64,000 nucleotides of DNA from Pacificitalea manganoxidans. GTDB lineage: Bacteria > Pseudomonadota > Alphaproteobacteria > Rhodobacterales > Rhodobacteraceae. The stretch spans positions 1,612,001 to 1,676,000 of the forward strand of contig NZ_CP021404.1 of the NCBI RefSeq assembly GCF_002504165.1. Reading direction: 5' to 3'. This document shows positions 19,943-30,406 of the stretch, piece by piece. A program made the position numbers and the translations under genes. How positions within the stretch are numbered: the first letter of the stretch is position 1; every line of letters begins with the position of its first letter. The notes beneath the pieces are model-generated. The model saw only the letters and a program-made list of their open reading frames with translations. It was not told the origin of the DNA and did no database searches.

Positions 19943-20793
19943 GCCTGCGGCCCCTTGGACCGGGGCGCGTCGGCGGGCGTCGCGCCGGTCTCGGGCGTGG
20001 CTGCGCTGCTGTCCTCGGGGTGGTCGCCGAAATCGTCCTCGGCCTCGGCCCCGTCTTCGATGGCATCACCGCCCAACTGGGCTCGCCGCTCGCGCCGGGA
20101 CAATGGTTCCGGCTGGCCCCGCAGCCGGGCAAAGCTGCGCGCCGCTTCGCGCCCGTCATATTCATGGCGGAACCAGTCCTCCAGCCCGATCGGGCTTTCG
20201 GCATTGCGCGCTTCGTAGAGGTCGAGAATGTGGTCCACGATGCCGGTCTGGGTCCATTTCAGGTGCAGATACTTCATCCCCAAATGGGAACGCGCCTGCG
20301 CCAGCGGAACCCCTTCGACGATGACCTGATAGAGGACGGATGCGAACCCGGCCCGGTCCGCCCCGGATTTGCAGTGCATCAACATCGGCTTTTCGGCGGT
20401 CTTCATCGCGTCGATCAGCTTCAGGATCTCTTCTTTGCGCGCGGGCTTGCGGGCGTAGATCTTGGCCACTGTCAGGTTGAGCCCCAGTTGCCGACAGCTT
20501 TCTTCCTCAAACAGCCACGGGCTTTGCCGGTCCTGTCCGCGCAGGTTCAACACGGTCTTGCCGCCCATCTCCTTGAACGCTTTCAGCCGGGAATGACCGG
20601 GATGGTTCGACCGGTAGACGCCATCTGCCACCTTGTCGAAGTTGGTCCACAGATAGCGCAGGATGTGGTGATCCATCAGGTGGAAGTGAAACCACGCCTC
20701 ACGCCGCTTCGCCGGGGTCGAGATATCGTCGCCGAACGACAGCCGAACCTTGCGTTCCAGCGTCTTGAGCCGGGCTTTCAATGCGTCGAACAT
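19939..20793 (-). CDS. Protein tyrosine / dual-specificity phosphatase family protein
   Basis: A 284-residue phosphatase of the cysteine-based PTP superfamily. The catalytic loop MHCKSGADRAG carries Cys141 and Arg147 in the C-x5-R arrangement; KTVLNLRGQ and VYRSNHP upstream are typical of small DSP/PTPMT-like enzymes. The last 60 residues are charged and low complexity. The start at 20793 is chosen for a GGTGGG ribosome site; a GTG 12 bases earlier is possible. Because it is translationally coupled to an MsbA-like exporter, a phospholipid or lipid A substrate is as plausible as a protein. Confidence 0.85.
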   Translation of the reverse strand: MFDALKARLKTLERKVRLSFGDDISTPAKRREAWFHFHLMDHHILRYLWTNFDKVADGVYRSNHPGHSRLKAFKEMGGKTVLNLRGQDRQSPWLFEEESCRQLGLNLTVAKIYARKPARKEEILKLIDAMKTAEKPMLMHCKSGADRAGFASVLYQVIVEGVPLAQARSHLGMKYLHLKWTQTGIVDHILDLYEARNAESPIGLEDWFRHEYDGREAARSFARLRGQPEPLSRRERRAQLGGDAIEDGAEAEDDFGDHPEDSSAATPETGATPADAPRSKGPQA

Positions 20794-20928
20794 AACGGTT
20801 CCCACCTGCGGACAGTCGCGCGGGGTCTATCGTGAAATACCCTCCGCAGGCAAGGCGGCGCCCGGCGGATTGACGCCGCGCGCAACCGGACCTATCGCAG
20901 ATGGGCAGCACTAGCCCGGAGTATCCCC

Positions 20929-22134
20929 ATGACGCTTGCCCACGGTCGCCAATACCTCGCCATTCCCGGACCTTCGGTGATGCCCGACCGGGTGTTGCAG
21001 GCGATGCACCGCGCCGCGCCCAATATCTATACGGGCGAATTGCACGATATGGTCGGCGGCATGATCCCCGATCTGCGGGCATTGGCGCGCACGCGGCACA
21101 ATGTTGCGATCTATATCGCCAACGGGCACGGGGCGTGGGATGCGTCCTTGGCCAATACCGTCAACCGGGGCGAGCGTGTGCTGGTTCTGGCGACGGGCCG
21201 CTTTGGTCTGGGCTGGGGGGATGCCGCGCGGGGCATGGGGATCGAGACGGAGACGCTCGACTTCGGCAAGCAATCCACCATCGATCCCGATCAACTGTCC
21301 GCCGCGCTCGCCGCGCCGGGGGCAGGGGACTACAAGGCGGTGTTGATGGTGCAGACCGACACCTCCACCTCGGTCAAGAACGAAGTGCAGGCGGTCCGCG
21401 CCGCGCTGGATGCCGCAGGGCACCCGGCGCTCTTGATGGTCGATTGCATGGCGAGCCTTGGCTGCGATCCGTTCGAAATGGATGACTGGGGCGTCGATGT
21501 CATGGTGGCCGGATGCCAGAAGGGTCTGATGACCCCGCCGGGGCTGGGATTTGTGTTCTTCAATGACCGGGCCGCCGCGCAGCGCGAGACAGTGCAGTTC
21601 GTACCGCGCTACTGGGATTGGAAGCCGCGCGCCGATCCGCAAGAATTCTATCAGTATTTCGGGGGCACCGCCGCCACGCATCACGCCTATGGCCTGCGCG
21701 CCGCGCTCGACATGATCGGCGAGGAGGGGTTGGAGAATGTCTGGTCCCGTCACGCCACCCTGGCCCGCGCGGTCTGGGCCGCGGCCGAGATCTGGGGCGC
21801 GGACGGGCCGATCCGTCTTAACATCGCCGATCCCGCATTGCGCGCGCATTCGGTGACCGCGTTCCGCACGGGCATGCCCTATGGCCGTCTGTTGCGCGAT
21901 TGGGTGACCGAAAACGCGGGCGTCACGCTGGGCATCGGTGTCGGAATGAACACGCCCGAAGACCCCCGCGCCGACGGGTATTTCCGCATCGGGCATATGG
22001 GGCATGTCAACGCTCACATGATCCTTGGCGTGCTTGGGGTGATCGAGGCCGGGCTGATTGCGCTCGACATTCCGCACGGGCAGGGCGCGGTCGCGGCTGC
22101 GGCCAAGGTCTGCGCAGCCCATCCCGCAGGCTGA
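20929..22134 (+). CDS. Class V aminotransferase, serine/alanine-glyoxylate type
   Basis: A 401-residue PLP enzyme close to serine-glyoxylate and alanine-glyoxylate aminotransferases. It starts with the canonical YLAIPGPSVMPDRVLQAM. The PLP lysine is Lys198 in VAGCQKGLMTPPG, with the cofactor-binding aspartate in LLMVDCMASLG. C-terminal GVTLGIGVG and FRIGHMGHVN are standard for the group. The likely reaction converts glyoxylate and serine or alanine to glycine and hydroxypyruvate or pyruvate, linking to the one-carbon genes at the left end. Confidence 0.88.
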   Translation: MTLAHGRQYLAIPGPSVMPDRVLQAMHRAAPNIYTGELHDMVGGMIPDLRALARTRHNVAIYIANGHGAWDASLANTVNRGERVLVLATGRFGLGWGDAARGMGIETETLDFGKQSTIDPDQLSAALAAPGAGDYKAVLMVQTDTSTSVKNEVQAVRAALDAAGHPALLMVDCMASLGCDPFEMDDWGVDVMVAGCQKGLMTPPGLGFVFFNDRAAAQRETVQFVPRYWDWKPRADPQEFYQYFGGTAATHHAYGLRAALDMIGEEGLENVWSRHATLARAVWAAAEIWGADGPIRLNIADPALRAHSVTAFRTGMPYGRLLRDWVTENAGVTLGIGVGMNTPEDPRADGYFRIGHMGHVNAHMILGVLGVIEAGLIALDIPHGQGAVAAAAKVCAAHPAG

Positions 22135-22160
22135 GCGGGCCCGAAGGCTCGCCAGCGCGA

Positions 22161-23318
22161 TCAGGGGGCGGTGGCGTCGCGCGCCTGCGCCTGTTGCACC
22201 GATGCGCGTGCGGCGGCGAGCGCTGCGGGTAGTTCCGCCTCCAGCACCGCCAGTTCGGCTTCAGGCGCGCAGGAGATGCGGATGCAGCGATCCTGCGGTG
22301 CGGTGAAGGGCATACGCACAAACACGTCGCGCGCGGCCAGTTCAGCCAGCACCGCGCGCGCCAAGTCCCCGTCTCCGCCGCAATCGACGGTGACGAAATT
22401 CGCGGCCGAGGGCAGGGGCTGCAGCCCCGCCGCGATTGCGATGTCACCAATGCGCGCGCGGGCAGTCGCCGCTTCGGCCTGCACATGGGCAAGCCAATCT
22501 TGGTCGGCAAGTGCCGCACGGGCCCCGGCAGGCCCGACCCGGCCCATGCCGAAATGGTTGCGGATCTTGTCGAAGCTGGCGATCAGGTCAGGATGCGCGA
22601 TGGCATAGCCGCAGCGAATGCCCGCCAGCCCGTAGGCTTTTGAAAAGGTGCGGAAACGGATCACCCGCCGGTCGCTGACGTCCAGCGGCGGCGCGGTGCC
22701 TTCGGGGGCGAATTCGATATAGGCCTCGTCCAGCACCATCAGGCAGCCATCGGGCACATCATCGATCATGGCCTGCACGGTGGCGGCATCATGCCAGCTG
22801 CCCATCGGGTTGTCGGGGTTTGACAGGTAAACGAGCTTCGCGTTCGAGCTTTTGGCCCGTGCGATCAGAGCCTGCGGGTTCTCATGATCGCCCTTGAACG
22901 GCTCGTGCAGCATCTCGCCGCCGAACCCCGCGACGTGATAGGCGAATGTCGGGTAGGAGCCGCGCGTCGCGACCACCCGGTCCCCCGGTGCGATCATGAG
23001 GCGACAGAGATTGCCCAGCAGCCCGTCGATACCTTCGCCGACCAGAACGGCCTCGGCGGGCACGCCATGATGTGCCGCAAGCGCCATGCGCAGCTCGTGG
23101 CATTCCGCATCACCGTATTTCCACGCCTCCGCAGCTTCGCGGGCCATGGCCGCGATGGCGTGGGGCGAGGGGCCAAAGCCGTTTTCATTCGCGCCAAGCC
23201 GCGCGCGAAACGCCGCCCCGCGCTGCCGTTCCAGCGTTTCGGGCGTCACGAAAGGCACGGTCTGCGGCAGGCTCTGAACGAGGGGCGTGTAGCGGGGGCC
23301 GGGGGTATGCTCTGTCAT
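22161..23318 (-). CDS. Class I/II aminotransferase, histidinol-phosphate type
   Basis: A 385-residue fold-type I PLP aminotransferase, closest in motifs to HisC-like enzymes. It has LGANENGFGPSP at the N-terminus, the SNPDNPMGSW substrate loop, LDEAYIEF with the PLP-contacting Asp and Tyr, and the Schiff-base Lys227 in RTFSKAYGLAG. Whether it makes histidinol phosphate or acts on aromatic or other amino acids cannot be decided here; no other his gene is in the window. It is convergent with the neighbouring class V aminotransferase. Confidence 0.8.
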   Translation of the reverse strand: MTEHTPGPRYTPLVQSLPQTVPFVTPETLERQRGAAFRARLGANENGFGPSPHAIAAMAREAAEAWKYGDAECHELRMALAAHHGVPAEAVLVGEGIDGLLGNLCRLMIAPGDRVVATRGSYPTFAYHVAGFGGEMLHEPFKGDHENPQALIARAKSSNAKLVYLSNPDNPMGSWHDAATVQAMIDDVPDGCLMVLDEAYIEFAPEGTAPPLDVSDRRVIRFRTFSKAYGLAGIRCGYAIAHPDLIASFDKIRNHFGMGRVGPAGARAALADQDWLAHVQAEAATARARIGDIAIAAGLQPLPSAANFVTVDCGGDGDLARAVLAELAARDVFVRMPFTAPQDRCIRISCAPEAELAVLEAELPAALAAARASVQQAQARDATAP

Positions 23319-23474
23319 GGTCGAAGGAGTAGGACATGCGGGGCGCGCTTGGCAACCGGGGCCGGGGGGCGGCGGTCATCGCCAGCCCCGCGCAATCGCC
23401 CCGGCGCCCCCCTTGCACCGGGTCGCAGCGCCGCTACCCTCTGGGCCGGTCGCACTTAGCCGCAAGGAGCCCCG

Positions 23475-24248
23475 ATGTCCGCCCCCGAATTCCTGACCAC
23501 CGCGCAGTCGCGCCGCATCGCCTATCACCGCACCCGCGGCACTGCGCCCGCCAGCGTGCCGGGTGTGGTGTTTCTGGGGGGGCTGAAATCCGACATGCAG
23601 GGCACGAAAGCCACACATCTAGAAGGGCTTGCGGGGATTCGTGGACTTGATTTCCTACGGTTCGATTACTCTGGCCACGGCGAAAGCAGCGGCGCGTTCA
23701 CCGATGGTTGCATCGGCGACTGGGCCGAGGATGCCGCCGAGGCGATCGGCGCCCTGACCGAAGGTCCGCAAATCCTGATCGGCTCGTCGATGGGGGGCTG
23801 GGTGTCGCTTTTGATGGCGCGCCAGATGCCGGAGCGGATCGCGGGCCTGATTACCATCGCCGCTGCGCCGGATTTCGCCGATGCGATGCAGGCCGAATTC
23901 ACGCCCGAACAGCGGCAGGAAATGGAGCAGACCGGACAGGTCGCGCGGCCTTCGGACTATTCTGATGAACCCTATATCATCACCCGCAGGCTGATCGAGG
24001 ACGGCTTTGAACAGCGGGTTCTGGATCGCCCTCTCGACCTGCCGTTCCCGGTGCGGATGTTGCAGGGCACGGCGGATACGGATGTGGACATGTCCGTTGC
24101 CCTGCGTCTGCTGGACCATGCGCAGGGGCCGGATATCCGTTTGGAGCTGCTGAAGGGTGCCGATCACCGGTTTTCCGATACCCAAGCGCTTGCCGCGTTG
24201 GAACAGGCGCTGGATGAGGTGCTGACACTGGCCCGCGCCCGCGGCTGA
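23475..24248 (+). CDS. Alpha/beta hydrolase (ABHD10-like)
   Basis: A 257-residue serine hydrolase. The order of motifs fits the ABHD10-type esterase/thioesterase group: VVFLGGLKSDMQGTKA (oxyanion region), FDYSGHGESSG, the nucleophile elbow IGSSMGGW, an acid in GTADTDVDM and the catalytic His in GADHRFSD. The substrate is unknown; eukaryotic relatives cleave acyl-glucuronides and S-acyl groups. AAGGAG lies upstream of the ATG. A strong bidirectional terminator separates it from gltA. Confidence 0.85.
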   Translation: MSAPEFLTTAQSRRIAYHRTRGTAPASVPGVVFLGGLKSDMQGTKATHLEGLAGIRGLDFLRFDYSGHGESSGAFTDGCIGDWAEDAAEAIGALTEGPQILIGSSMGGWVSLLMARQMPERIAGLITIAAAPDFADAMQAEFTPEQRQEMEQTGQVARPSDYSDEPYIITRRLIEDGFEQRVLDRPLDLPFPVRMLQGTADTDVDMSVALRLLDHAQGPDIRLELLKGADHRFSDTQALAALEQALDEVLTLARARG

Positions 24249-24263
24249 TCCGCCCGGCACGAC

Positions 24264-24300
24264 GAAAAACGGCCGCCCCTGGGGGCGGCCGTTTCTGTTT
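24264..24300. terminator. Bidirectional terminator between hydrolase and gltA
   Basis: ACGGCCGCCCC (24269-24279) pairs with GGGGCGGCCGT (24282-24292). It is flanked by AAAAA on the left and TTTCTGTTT on the right, so it can serve both converging genes. Confidence 0.9.
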
Positions 24301-24321
24301 CTGGCTGGTGAAGATCCGCGC

Positions 24322-25617
24322 TCAGCGGTCTTCGACCTCGACATAGTCGCGGTAGGGCGCGCCGGTGTAAAGCTGGCGCGGGCGACCGATACGCTGGGTG
24401 GGATCGGTGAGCATTTCTTTCCACTGGGAAATCCAGCCGACGGTGCGCGACAGCGCGAAAATCGGCGTGAACATCGAGGTGGGGAAGCCCATCGCATCGA
24501 GGATGATGCCGGAATAGAAGTCCACGTTCGGGTAGAGCTTCTTCTCGATAAAATACTCGTCCTCGGTGGCGACCTTCTCCAGCTCCTTGGCGACCTGAAG
24601 CGTGGGGTTATTTTCGATCCCCAGAAGATCCAGCACCTCGTCGGCGGATTTCTTCATGACCTTCGCGCGCGGGTCGAAGTTCTTATAGACCCGGTGGCCA
24701 AAGCCCATGAGGCGGAAGGGATCGTCCTTGTCCTTCGCGCGGGCGATGTATTCGGGGATGCGGTCGACGGTGCCGATTTCGCGCAGCATCTCAAGGCAGG
24801 CCTGGTTGGCGCCGCCATGAGCCGGACCCCAGAGACAGGCAATGCCAGCCGCGATGCAGGCGAACGGGTTCGCGCCCGAGGACGACGCCAGACGCACGGT
24901 CGAGGTCGAGGCGTTCTGCTCGTGATCGGCATGCAGCGTAAAGATGCGGTCCATTGCACGGCTCAGCACCGGATCGACATGGTATTCCTCGGCGGGAACC
25001 GAGAAACACATGCGCAGGAAGTTCGACGCATAGTCGAGATCGTTGCGCGGATAGACGAACGGCTGACCGATGGAATATTTATAGGCCATCGCAGCAATGG
25101 TCGGCATCTTGGCGATCAGGCGGATAGAGGCCACCTCGCGCTGCCACGGATCGGCAATATCGGTGCTGTCGTGGTAGAAGGCCGACATCGCGCCAACCAC
25201 GCCCACCATCGTCGCCATCGGATGCGCATCGCGGCGGAAGCCACGGAAGAAGTTGTGCATCTGCTCGTGGATCATCGTGTGATTGGTCACACGGCTTTCG
25301 AAATCCTCCAGCTGCGCGGCGGTGGGCAATTCACCGTAAAGCAGCAGGTAGCAGACTTCGAGGAAATGCGATTTCTCGGCCAGCTGATCGATCGGGTAGC
25401 CGCGATGCAGCAGCTCGCCCTTGTCACCATCGATGAAGGTGATGGTCGATTCGCAGGATGCGGTCGAGGTGAAACCCGGATCGTAGGTAAAGACATCGCC
25501 TTGCGCGTAAAGCTTGCGAATGTCGATCACGTCCGGGCCTGCGGTAGGGGACATCATGGGCAGCTCGAGGGTCTTGTCCCCGAAGCTGAGCTTCGCTGTC
25601 TTGGTAGTGTCGGCCAT
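24322..25617 (-). CDS. gltA: Citrate synthase
   Basis: A 431-residue type II (hexameric, NADH-sensitive class) citrate synthase condensing acetyl-CoA and oxaloacetate in the TCA cycle. Catalytic motifs are clear: [28 protein letters not shown] and [14 protein letters not shown]. The start at 25617 follows GAGAAAGGGAACG. gltX lies upstream in the same direction with an 85-base gap, so it could share transcription but probably has its own promoter. Confidence 0.97.
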   Translation of the reverse strand: MADTTKTAKLSFGDKTLELPMMSPTAGPDVIDIRKLYAQGDVFTYDPGFTSTASCESTITFIDGDKGELLHRGYPIDQLAEKSHFLEVCYLLLYGELPTAAQLEDFESRVTNHTMIHEQMHNFFRGFRRDAHPMATMVGVVGAMSAFYHDSTDIADPWQREVASIRLIAKMPTIAAMAYKYSIGQPFVYPRNDLDYASNFLRMCFSVPAEEYHVDPVLSRAMDRIFTLHADHEQNASTSTVRLASSSGANPFACIAAGIACLWGPAHGGANQACLEMLREIGTVDRIPEYIARAKDKDDPFRLMGFGHRVYKNFDPRAKVMKKSADEVLDLLGIENNPTLQVAKELEKVATEDEYFIEKKLYPNVDFYSGIILDAMGFPTSMFTPIFALSRTVGWISQWKEMLTDPTQRIGRPRQLYTGAPYRDYVEVEDR

Positions 25618-25702
25618 ATCGTTCCCTTTCTCCATCGCGCCTCCCCCGTCGGGAGGGCGGATCAACTCTTTCCGCGCGGCCCCGCGCCGGTTTCAACAAC
25701 CG

Positions 25703-27139
25703 TCACGAAGGCGCCTGCACCGCGGCGCGGGTCGCGGCATCATTCAGCCGGGCGAGGGTTTCGTCCCGGCCAAGAACCAACATCATGTCGAATATGCTGG
25801 GCGACACGGCCCGGCCCGACAGAACGGCCCGGAGCGGTCCGGCGAGCTTGCCGAGCTTCTGCCCGTGCGCCTCTGCCACCTGCGCTACTGCGCTCTCCAA
25901 TTCGTCCCGCGTCCAGCTAGCATTTTGCAGCTGCGGCGTCAATTCTGCCAGTATACCATCGGATACCGATGCCAGCGCTTTCGCAGCTTTCTCATCCGGC
26001 TCAATGGGGCGAGAAGTCAGAACAAAATGCGCTTTATCAAGGAGTTCCGGTAGGTTCTTCGCGCGTTCCTTCAGGCAGTACATACCTGACAACATGCCCT
26101 CTCTTTGCGGCTCGGTCAGCGCGGGCTGGCCGGTCACTGCAAGAAATGCCTCGATTTCTTGCAACAGCGCAGCATCCTCGGCCATCGCGATTTGCTGGCC
26201 GCAGATATGGTCCAGTTTCTTGAAGTCGAGCCGGGCGGCGGACTTGGTGATGCCGTCCAGATCGAACCACTCGCGCGCTTGGGCGTCGCTGAACACTTCG
26301 TCATCGCCATGCGACCAGCCCAGCCGGGTCAGGTAGTTGCGCATACCCGCTGCGGGGTAGCCCATCTTCTGATATTCCTCGACGCCGGTCGCGCCGTGAC
26401 GCTTGCTCAGCTTTTTGCCATCGGGGCCAAGGATCAGCGGAATATGGGCCCAGACCGGAACGTCCCAGCCCATGCCGTGATAGACCAGCATCTGCCGCGC
26501 GGCGTTGTTGAGGTGGTCATCGCCCCGGATCACATGGGTGACGCCCATGTCGTGATCGTCGACCACCACCGCAAGCATATAGGTCGGCGTGCCATCTGAC
26601 CGCAGCAGGATCATGTCATCGAGCTGGTCGTTGCGAATGGTCACATCGCCCTGCACCTCATCGGCGATCACCGTCTGCCCGTCGAGCGGCGCCTTGATGC
26701 GGATCGCATAGGGCGCATCGGGATGGCTGGCGGGCTCTGCGTCGCGCCAAGGCGAACGATAGAGCGTCGAGCGGCCCTCGGCGCGGGCGGCTTCGCGAAA
26801 CGCGGCGATCTCTTCCTGCGTGGCAAAGCATTTATAGGCGTGACCGCTCTCCAGCAGCGCGCGGGCCACTTCGGCGTGACGCTCGGCCTGCGCGGCTTGG
26901 CTCACCGCCTCGCCGTCCCAATCCAGCCCGAGCCAGCGCATGCCGGTCTCGATCGCGGCGGTCGCCTCGGGCGTGGAGCGTTCGCGATCGGTATCCTCGA
27001 TCCGCAATAGGAATTTCCCGCCCCGGCCACGGGCATAAAGCCAGTTGAACAGCGCGGTGCGCGCCGTGCCGATATGCATGTATCCGGTGGGGGACGGGGC
27101 GATACGGGTGACGACCGGACCGTTCGGCATTGGGGTCAT
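25703..27139 (-). CDS. gltX: Glutamate--tRNA ligase
   Basis: A class I aminoacyl-tRNA synthetase of 478 residues charging tRNA(Glu) (or misacylating tRNA(Gln) as a GltX2-type paralogue; many relatives have two copies). The HIGH-type motif is in [19 protein letters not shown], and the KMSKS-type motif is [15 protein letters not shown]. Start 27139 or 27130 (MPNGPVV...); an AGAGG lies 3 or 12 bases away respectively. The start codon touches a CtrA-like site shared with divergent comEC. Confidence 0.95.
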   Translation of the reverse strand: MTPMPNGPVVTRIAPSPTGYMHIGTARTALFNWLYARGRGGKFLLRIEDTDRERSTPEATAAIETGMRWLGLDWDGEAVSQAAQAERHAEVARALLESGHAYKCFATQEEIAAFREAARAEGRSTLYRSPWRDAEPASHPDAPYAIRIKAPLDGQTVIADEVQGDVTIRNDQLDDMILLRSDGTPTYMLAVVVDDHDMGVTHVIRGDDHLNNAARQMLVYHGMGWDVPVWAHIPLILGPDGKKLSKRHGATGVEEYQKMGYPAAGMRNYLTRLGWSHGDDEVFSDAQAREWFDLDGITKSAARLDFKKLDHICGQQIAMAEDAALLQEIEAFLAVTGQPALTEPQREGMLSGMYCLKERAKNLPELLDKAHFVLTSRPIEPDEKAAKALASVSDGILAELTPQLQNASWTRDELESAVAQVAEAHGQKLGKLAGPLRAVLSGRAVSPSIFDMMLVLGRDETLARLNDAATRAAVQAPS

Positions 27140-27154
27140 TAACCTCTGGGTAAC
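27139..27154. promoter_or_regulatory. CtrA-like site between gltX and comEC
   Basis: TTAA (27139-27142), seven bases, then GTAAC (27150-27154). It fits the CtrA consensus TTAA-N7-TTAAC at all but one position of the second half. It lies 64 bases before the probable comEC start and overlaps the gltX start. CtrA control of comEC is known in Rhodobacter capsulatus, where DNA-uptake genes serve gene transfer agent reception. Confidence 0.45.
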
Positions 27155-27217
27155 TTCGAATTTGATAGCTTGCAGATCGTGTATGCCCTTGGATCGGAGA
27201 GAACAAGACTTGCCCTG

Positions 27218-29284
27218 ATGCCGGGGCTGACCCACGCGCTGTTAGCGCAGCGGGGGCATCTGCTGTTGTGGGTGCCGGTGTGTCTGGGCGTTGGGATTGG
27301 TGTCTATTTTTCCCTGCCGGCGGAGCCTTCGGCGGTGCATTGGCTGGTTCTGGCGCTGGCCGCTGCCTGCGCGGCGGCGCTGGCCTCTCATGCGGGGGAG
27401 GCCGCAGCACCGCTGGTCTGGGCGCTGGTGCTGGTGGCGGTGGGCGTGGCGCTAGGCGGGTGGCGCAGCCATCAGGTCAGCGCGCCGGTGCTGGGGTTTC
27501 GTTACTATGGGCCGGTCGAAGGGCGCATCGTGGCCATCGACAGATCGGCCTCTGACGCGGTGCGGCTGACACTGGACCGGGTGCGGCTGGATCGGGTCAG
27601 CCCCGCGCGGCGGCCCGAGCGGGTCCGGGTCTCGCTGCATGGGGATCAGCGCTGGCTGACCCCGGCGCCGGGGCAGCGGATCGCGATGACCGCGCATCTG
27701 GGACCGCCCAATGGCCCGGTCGAGCCCGGCGGCTTCGATTTTCAGCGTCACGCGTGGTTTGATCGGCTGGGCGCGGTGGGCTACACGCGCACCCCGGCCC
27801 TGTTGCTTGCCCCCGCGAACCCCGACGATCTGACACTGCGGCTGTTCGTCTGGCGCATGGCGTTGGCGCAGGCGATCCGCGACCGCGTGGCAGGACAGCC
27901 CGGCGCGGTCGCGGCAGCGATCCTGACCGGCGACAGATCGGCGATCAACGGCACCGTCACCGAAACCCTGCGCGCGGCCAACACCTCCCATTTGCTGGCG
28001 ATTTCCGGCCTGCATATGGGGCTGCTGACAGGAACGGTGTTTACGGCATTGCGGTTTCTCATCGCGCTCTGGCCGTGGCTGGCGCTGCGCGCCCCGGCCA
28101 AGAAGATCGCCGCCGCCGGGGCGCTTGGTGCCGGGGCGGGCTATCTGCTGTTGTCCGGCGGATCGGTGTCGACCGAGCGGGCGTTTGTGATGGTGGCGGT
28201 GATGCTGAGCGCGGTGCTGCTGGAGCGGCGCGCGATCAGCCTGCGGGCCGTGGCGCTGGCGGCGATCCTCGTGCTATTGCGCCGGCCCGAGGAATTGATG
28301 GGGCCGGGGTTTCAGATGTCCTTTGCCGCGACCACCGCGCTGGTCGCCGTGTTCGAAGGGGTGCGTCACCGGCGCGAGGCACAGGCGCGGGCCCGCAGCA
28401 TCGCAGGGCTTGCCCCGCCACGCCGCTGGCCGCGCGGCACCGGTTGGATTGCGGGCACGATCCTGTCGTCGCTGGTGGCCGGGCTCGCGACCGCGCCTTT
28501 TGCGGCAGCGCAGTTCAACCGGGTCGCGGATTACGGCCTGATCGCCAATCTCGCTTCGGTGCCGGTGATGGGGGCTTTGGTGATGCCTGCGGGCGTGCTG
28601 GCCGCCGTGCTGGCGCCCCTTGGGCTGGCCGAAATCGGTTTGGCGCCGATGGCTTGGGGCCTGCGCTGGATATTATGGGTGGCGCAGCAGGTGTCCGGGC
28701 TGGACGGCGCGGTCAGCACCGTGGCCGCGCCCGGCCCGTGGGTGATGCCGGTTCTGAGCCTGTCGGCCTTGTTTTTAATGCTATGGCAGGGGCACGGGCG
28801 CTGGGGCGGTGTGGCGGGCATCGCGCTTGCCGCGCTGCTATGGACCCAGTCCGAGCGCCCGCTTCTGCTGATTGCCGACGATGGCGCGCTGGCCGGGATT
28901 CTGACGGCAGAGGGGCGGGCGCTGACCAAAGCGCGCGGCAGCAGCTTCGCCGCCGGGATCTGGCTTGAAAACGATGGTGATCCGACGGCGCAGGCGCAGG
29001 CGGCCGCGCGGGCAGGCTGGACCGGCCCGCCCGAGGATCGTCGCGCGGTGGTGGCGGGGCTGCCGGTGCGGGTAATGTCGGGGCGGGGTCAGGCCGCGCG
29101 GCTGGGCGGGCGCTGCGGCCCCGGCCTGCTTGTCACCAGTGTCGAGATCACGCCACCGCCCGCCGGACCCTGCCGCTTGCTTGACCCGCCCGCACGGCGG
29201 GCGACCGGGGCGCTGGCCGTAGACGGGCAGGGACGGCTGATCACCGCACGGGCGCAACAGGGCGCGCGCCCATGGGTGCCGTGA
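27218..29284 (+). CDS. comEC: ComEC/Rec2-family DNA uptake channel
   Basis: A membrane channel of about 688 residues for passing single-stranded DNA across the inner membrane. There is an N-terminal DUF4131-like OB region (about 80-210), then the Competence domain with [15 protein letters not shown] and [14 protein letters not shown], and multiple membrane helices. After about residue 545 there is a soluble C-terminal part ([15 protein letters not shown]...) without the zinc-binding HxHxDH motif, so the metallo-beta-lactamase domain is absent or replaced. The start is uncertain: the frame is open from 27170 (TTG) and the ATG at 27218 has only a distant GGAGAG. Confidence 0.92.
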   Translation: MPGLTHALLAQRGHLLLWVPVCLGVGIGVYFSLPAEPSAVHWLVLALAAACAAALASHAGEAAAPLVWALVLVAVGVALGGWRSHQVSAPVLGFRYYGPVEGRIVAIDRSASDAVRLTLDRVRLDRVSPARRPERVRVSLHGDQRWLTPAPGQRIAMTAHLGPPNGPVEPGGFDFQRHAWFDRLGAVGYTRTPALLLAPANPDDLTLRLFVWRMALAQAIRDRVAGQPGAVAAAILTGDRSAINGTVTETLRAANTSHLLAISGLHMGLLTGTVFTALRFLIALWPWLALRAPAKKIAAAGALGAGAGYLLLSGGSVSTERAFVMVAVMLSAVLLERRAISLRAVALAAILVLLRRPEELMGPGFQMSFAATTALVAVFEGVRHRREAQARARSIAGLAPPRRWPRGTGWIAGTILSSLVAGLATAPFAAAQFNRVADYGLIANLASVPVMGALVMPAGVLAAVLAPLGLAEIGLAPMAWGLRWILWVAQQVSGLDGAVSTVAAPGPWVMPVLSLSALFLMLWQGHGRWGGVAGIALAALLWTQSERPLLLIADDGALAGILTAEGRALTKARGSSFAAGIWLENDGDPTAQAQAAARAGWTGPPEDRRAVVAGLPVRVMSGRGQAARLGGRCGPGLLVTSVEITPPPAGPCRLLDPPARRATGALAVDGQGRLITARAQQGARPWVP

Positions 29285-29306
29285 TCCGCGCAGGCGGGCG
29301 GGGGGC

Positions 29307-30359
29307 TTAGACCGGGCCGGTGCCCACGGTGCGCCGCTGATACCGGGCGCCGAGCGAGGTCAGCACCTCATAGCCGGTGGTGCCCCAATGCGCTGCAAGC
29401 TGATCGACGGTCTGTTGCAGGCTCAGCAGGTCCAGCGCGTCGGGCACCTCCGGCAGATCGGTGACATCGACGGTGATCAGATCCATCGACACCCGGCCCA
29501 CGATCGGACAGGCGCGGTCGCCGGCGTAAAGCGCCCCGCGATTGCTCATCGCGCGGTGGATGCCATCGGCATAACCGCCTGACACGGTGGCGATCAGGCT
29601 ATCACGCGGCGCGGTCCATGTGGCGTTGTAGCCGACCTGCTCGCCCGCCTCGACGGTGCGTGTCTGGATCACCGGCAGGGTGACACGGGCCACGGGGCGG
29701 GCATCCTCGAAGGGCAACCCGCCATAAAGCCCGACGCCGGGCCGGGTCAGTTCGAAATGGTAGTCGCGGCCCAAAAGCGTGCCGCCCGTTGCGGAGAGCG
29801 ACCGCGCCACGCCGGTGCCGTCGGTCATGTGGCGGAAGGTCTCCAGCTGCCGCGCGGACTGGTCGCTATCGGGATCGTCGGCAGAGGCAAGGTGGCTCAT
29901 CAGCAGGCGCGGTTGTTTCGACAACGCAATCTCGCCCACGGCGGCCCATTCCGCCAGTTCCAGCCCAAGCCGGTTCATGTTGGTGTCGAGTTGCACGCCG
30001 AAGGGACCGTCAGGCAGCGCCTCGAAATGACGGGTCATCTGCTCGATCGAGTTCAGCAGCGGGATCAGGTCGAGATCATGGATCATCTCGGTATCGCCCG
30101 GCATGTGCCCGCCAAAGACGTAGATTTCCGGCGCGCGGCCCAAGGCGGCCCGGATCGCCGCGCCTTCCTCGGCAACGGCCACAAAGAAACGGCGTGCGCC
30201 GGCCTTGGCCAGCACCCGCGCCACCGTCTCGGCGCCCAGCCCGTAGCCGTCGGCTTTCACCACCGCGCCGGTTTCCGTATCCGGCCCCGACATCCGGTCC
30301 AGCGCGCGCCAGTTATGCGCAAGCGCGTCGAGGTCGATGGTAAGCGTTCCGGTGGCCAT
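29307..30359 (-). CDS. alr: Alanine racemase
   Basis: A 350-residue fold-type III PLP enzyme interconverting L- and D-alanine for peptidoglycan. The PLP lysine is Lys35 in [11 protein letters not shown]; the second catalytic base is the Tyr of QVGYNATW, and the C-terminal barrel has [16 protein letters not shown]. The start ATG at 30359 has only a weak ribosome site (GAAAG). It is convergent with comEC. xth is the next gene upstream in the same direction (47-base gap). Confidence 0.95.
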   Translation of the reverse strand: MATGTLTIDLDALAHNWRALDRMSGPDTETGAVVKADGYGLGAETVARVLAKAGARRFFVAVAEEGAAIRAALGRAPEIYVFGGHMPGDTEMIHDLDLIPLLNSIEQMTRHFEALPDGPFGVQLDTNMNRLGLELAEWAAVGEIALSKQPRLLMSHLASADDPDSDQSARQLETFRHMTDGTGVARSLSATGGTLLGRDYHFELTRPGVGLYGGLPFEDARPVARVTLPVIQTRTVEAGEQVGYNATWTAPRDSLIATVSGGYADGIHRAMSNRGALYAGDRACPIVGRVSMDLITVDVTDLPEVPDALDLLSLQQTVDQLAAHWGTTGYEVLTSLGARYQRRTVGTGPV

Positions 30360-30406
30360 GACTTATGTCTTTCAGATGGGAGGGTCGTGAGTGTGGCGGG
30401 GGGCGT

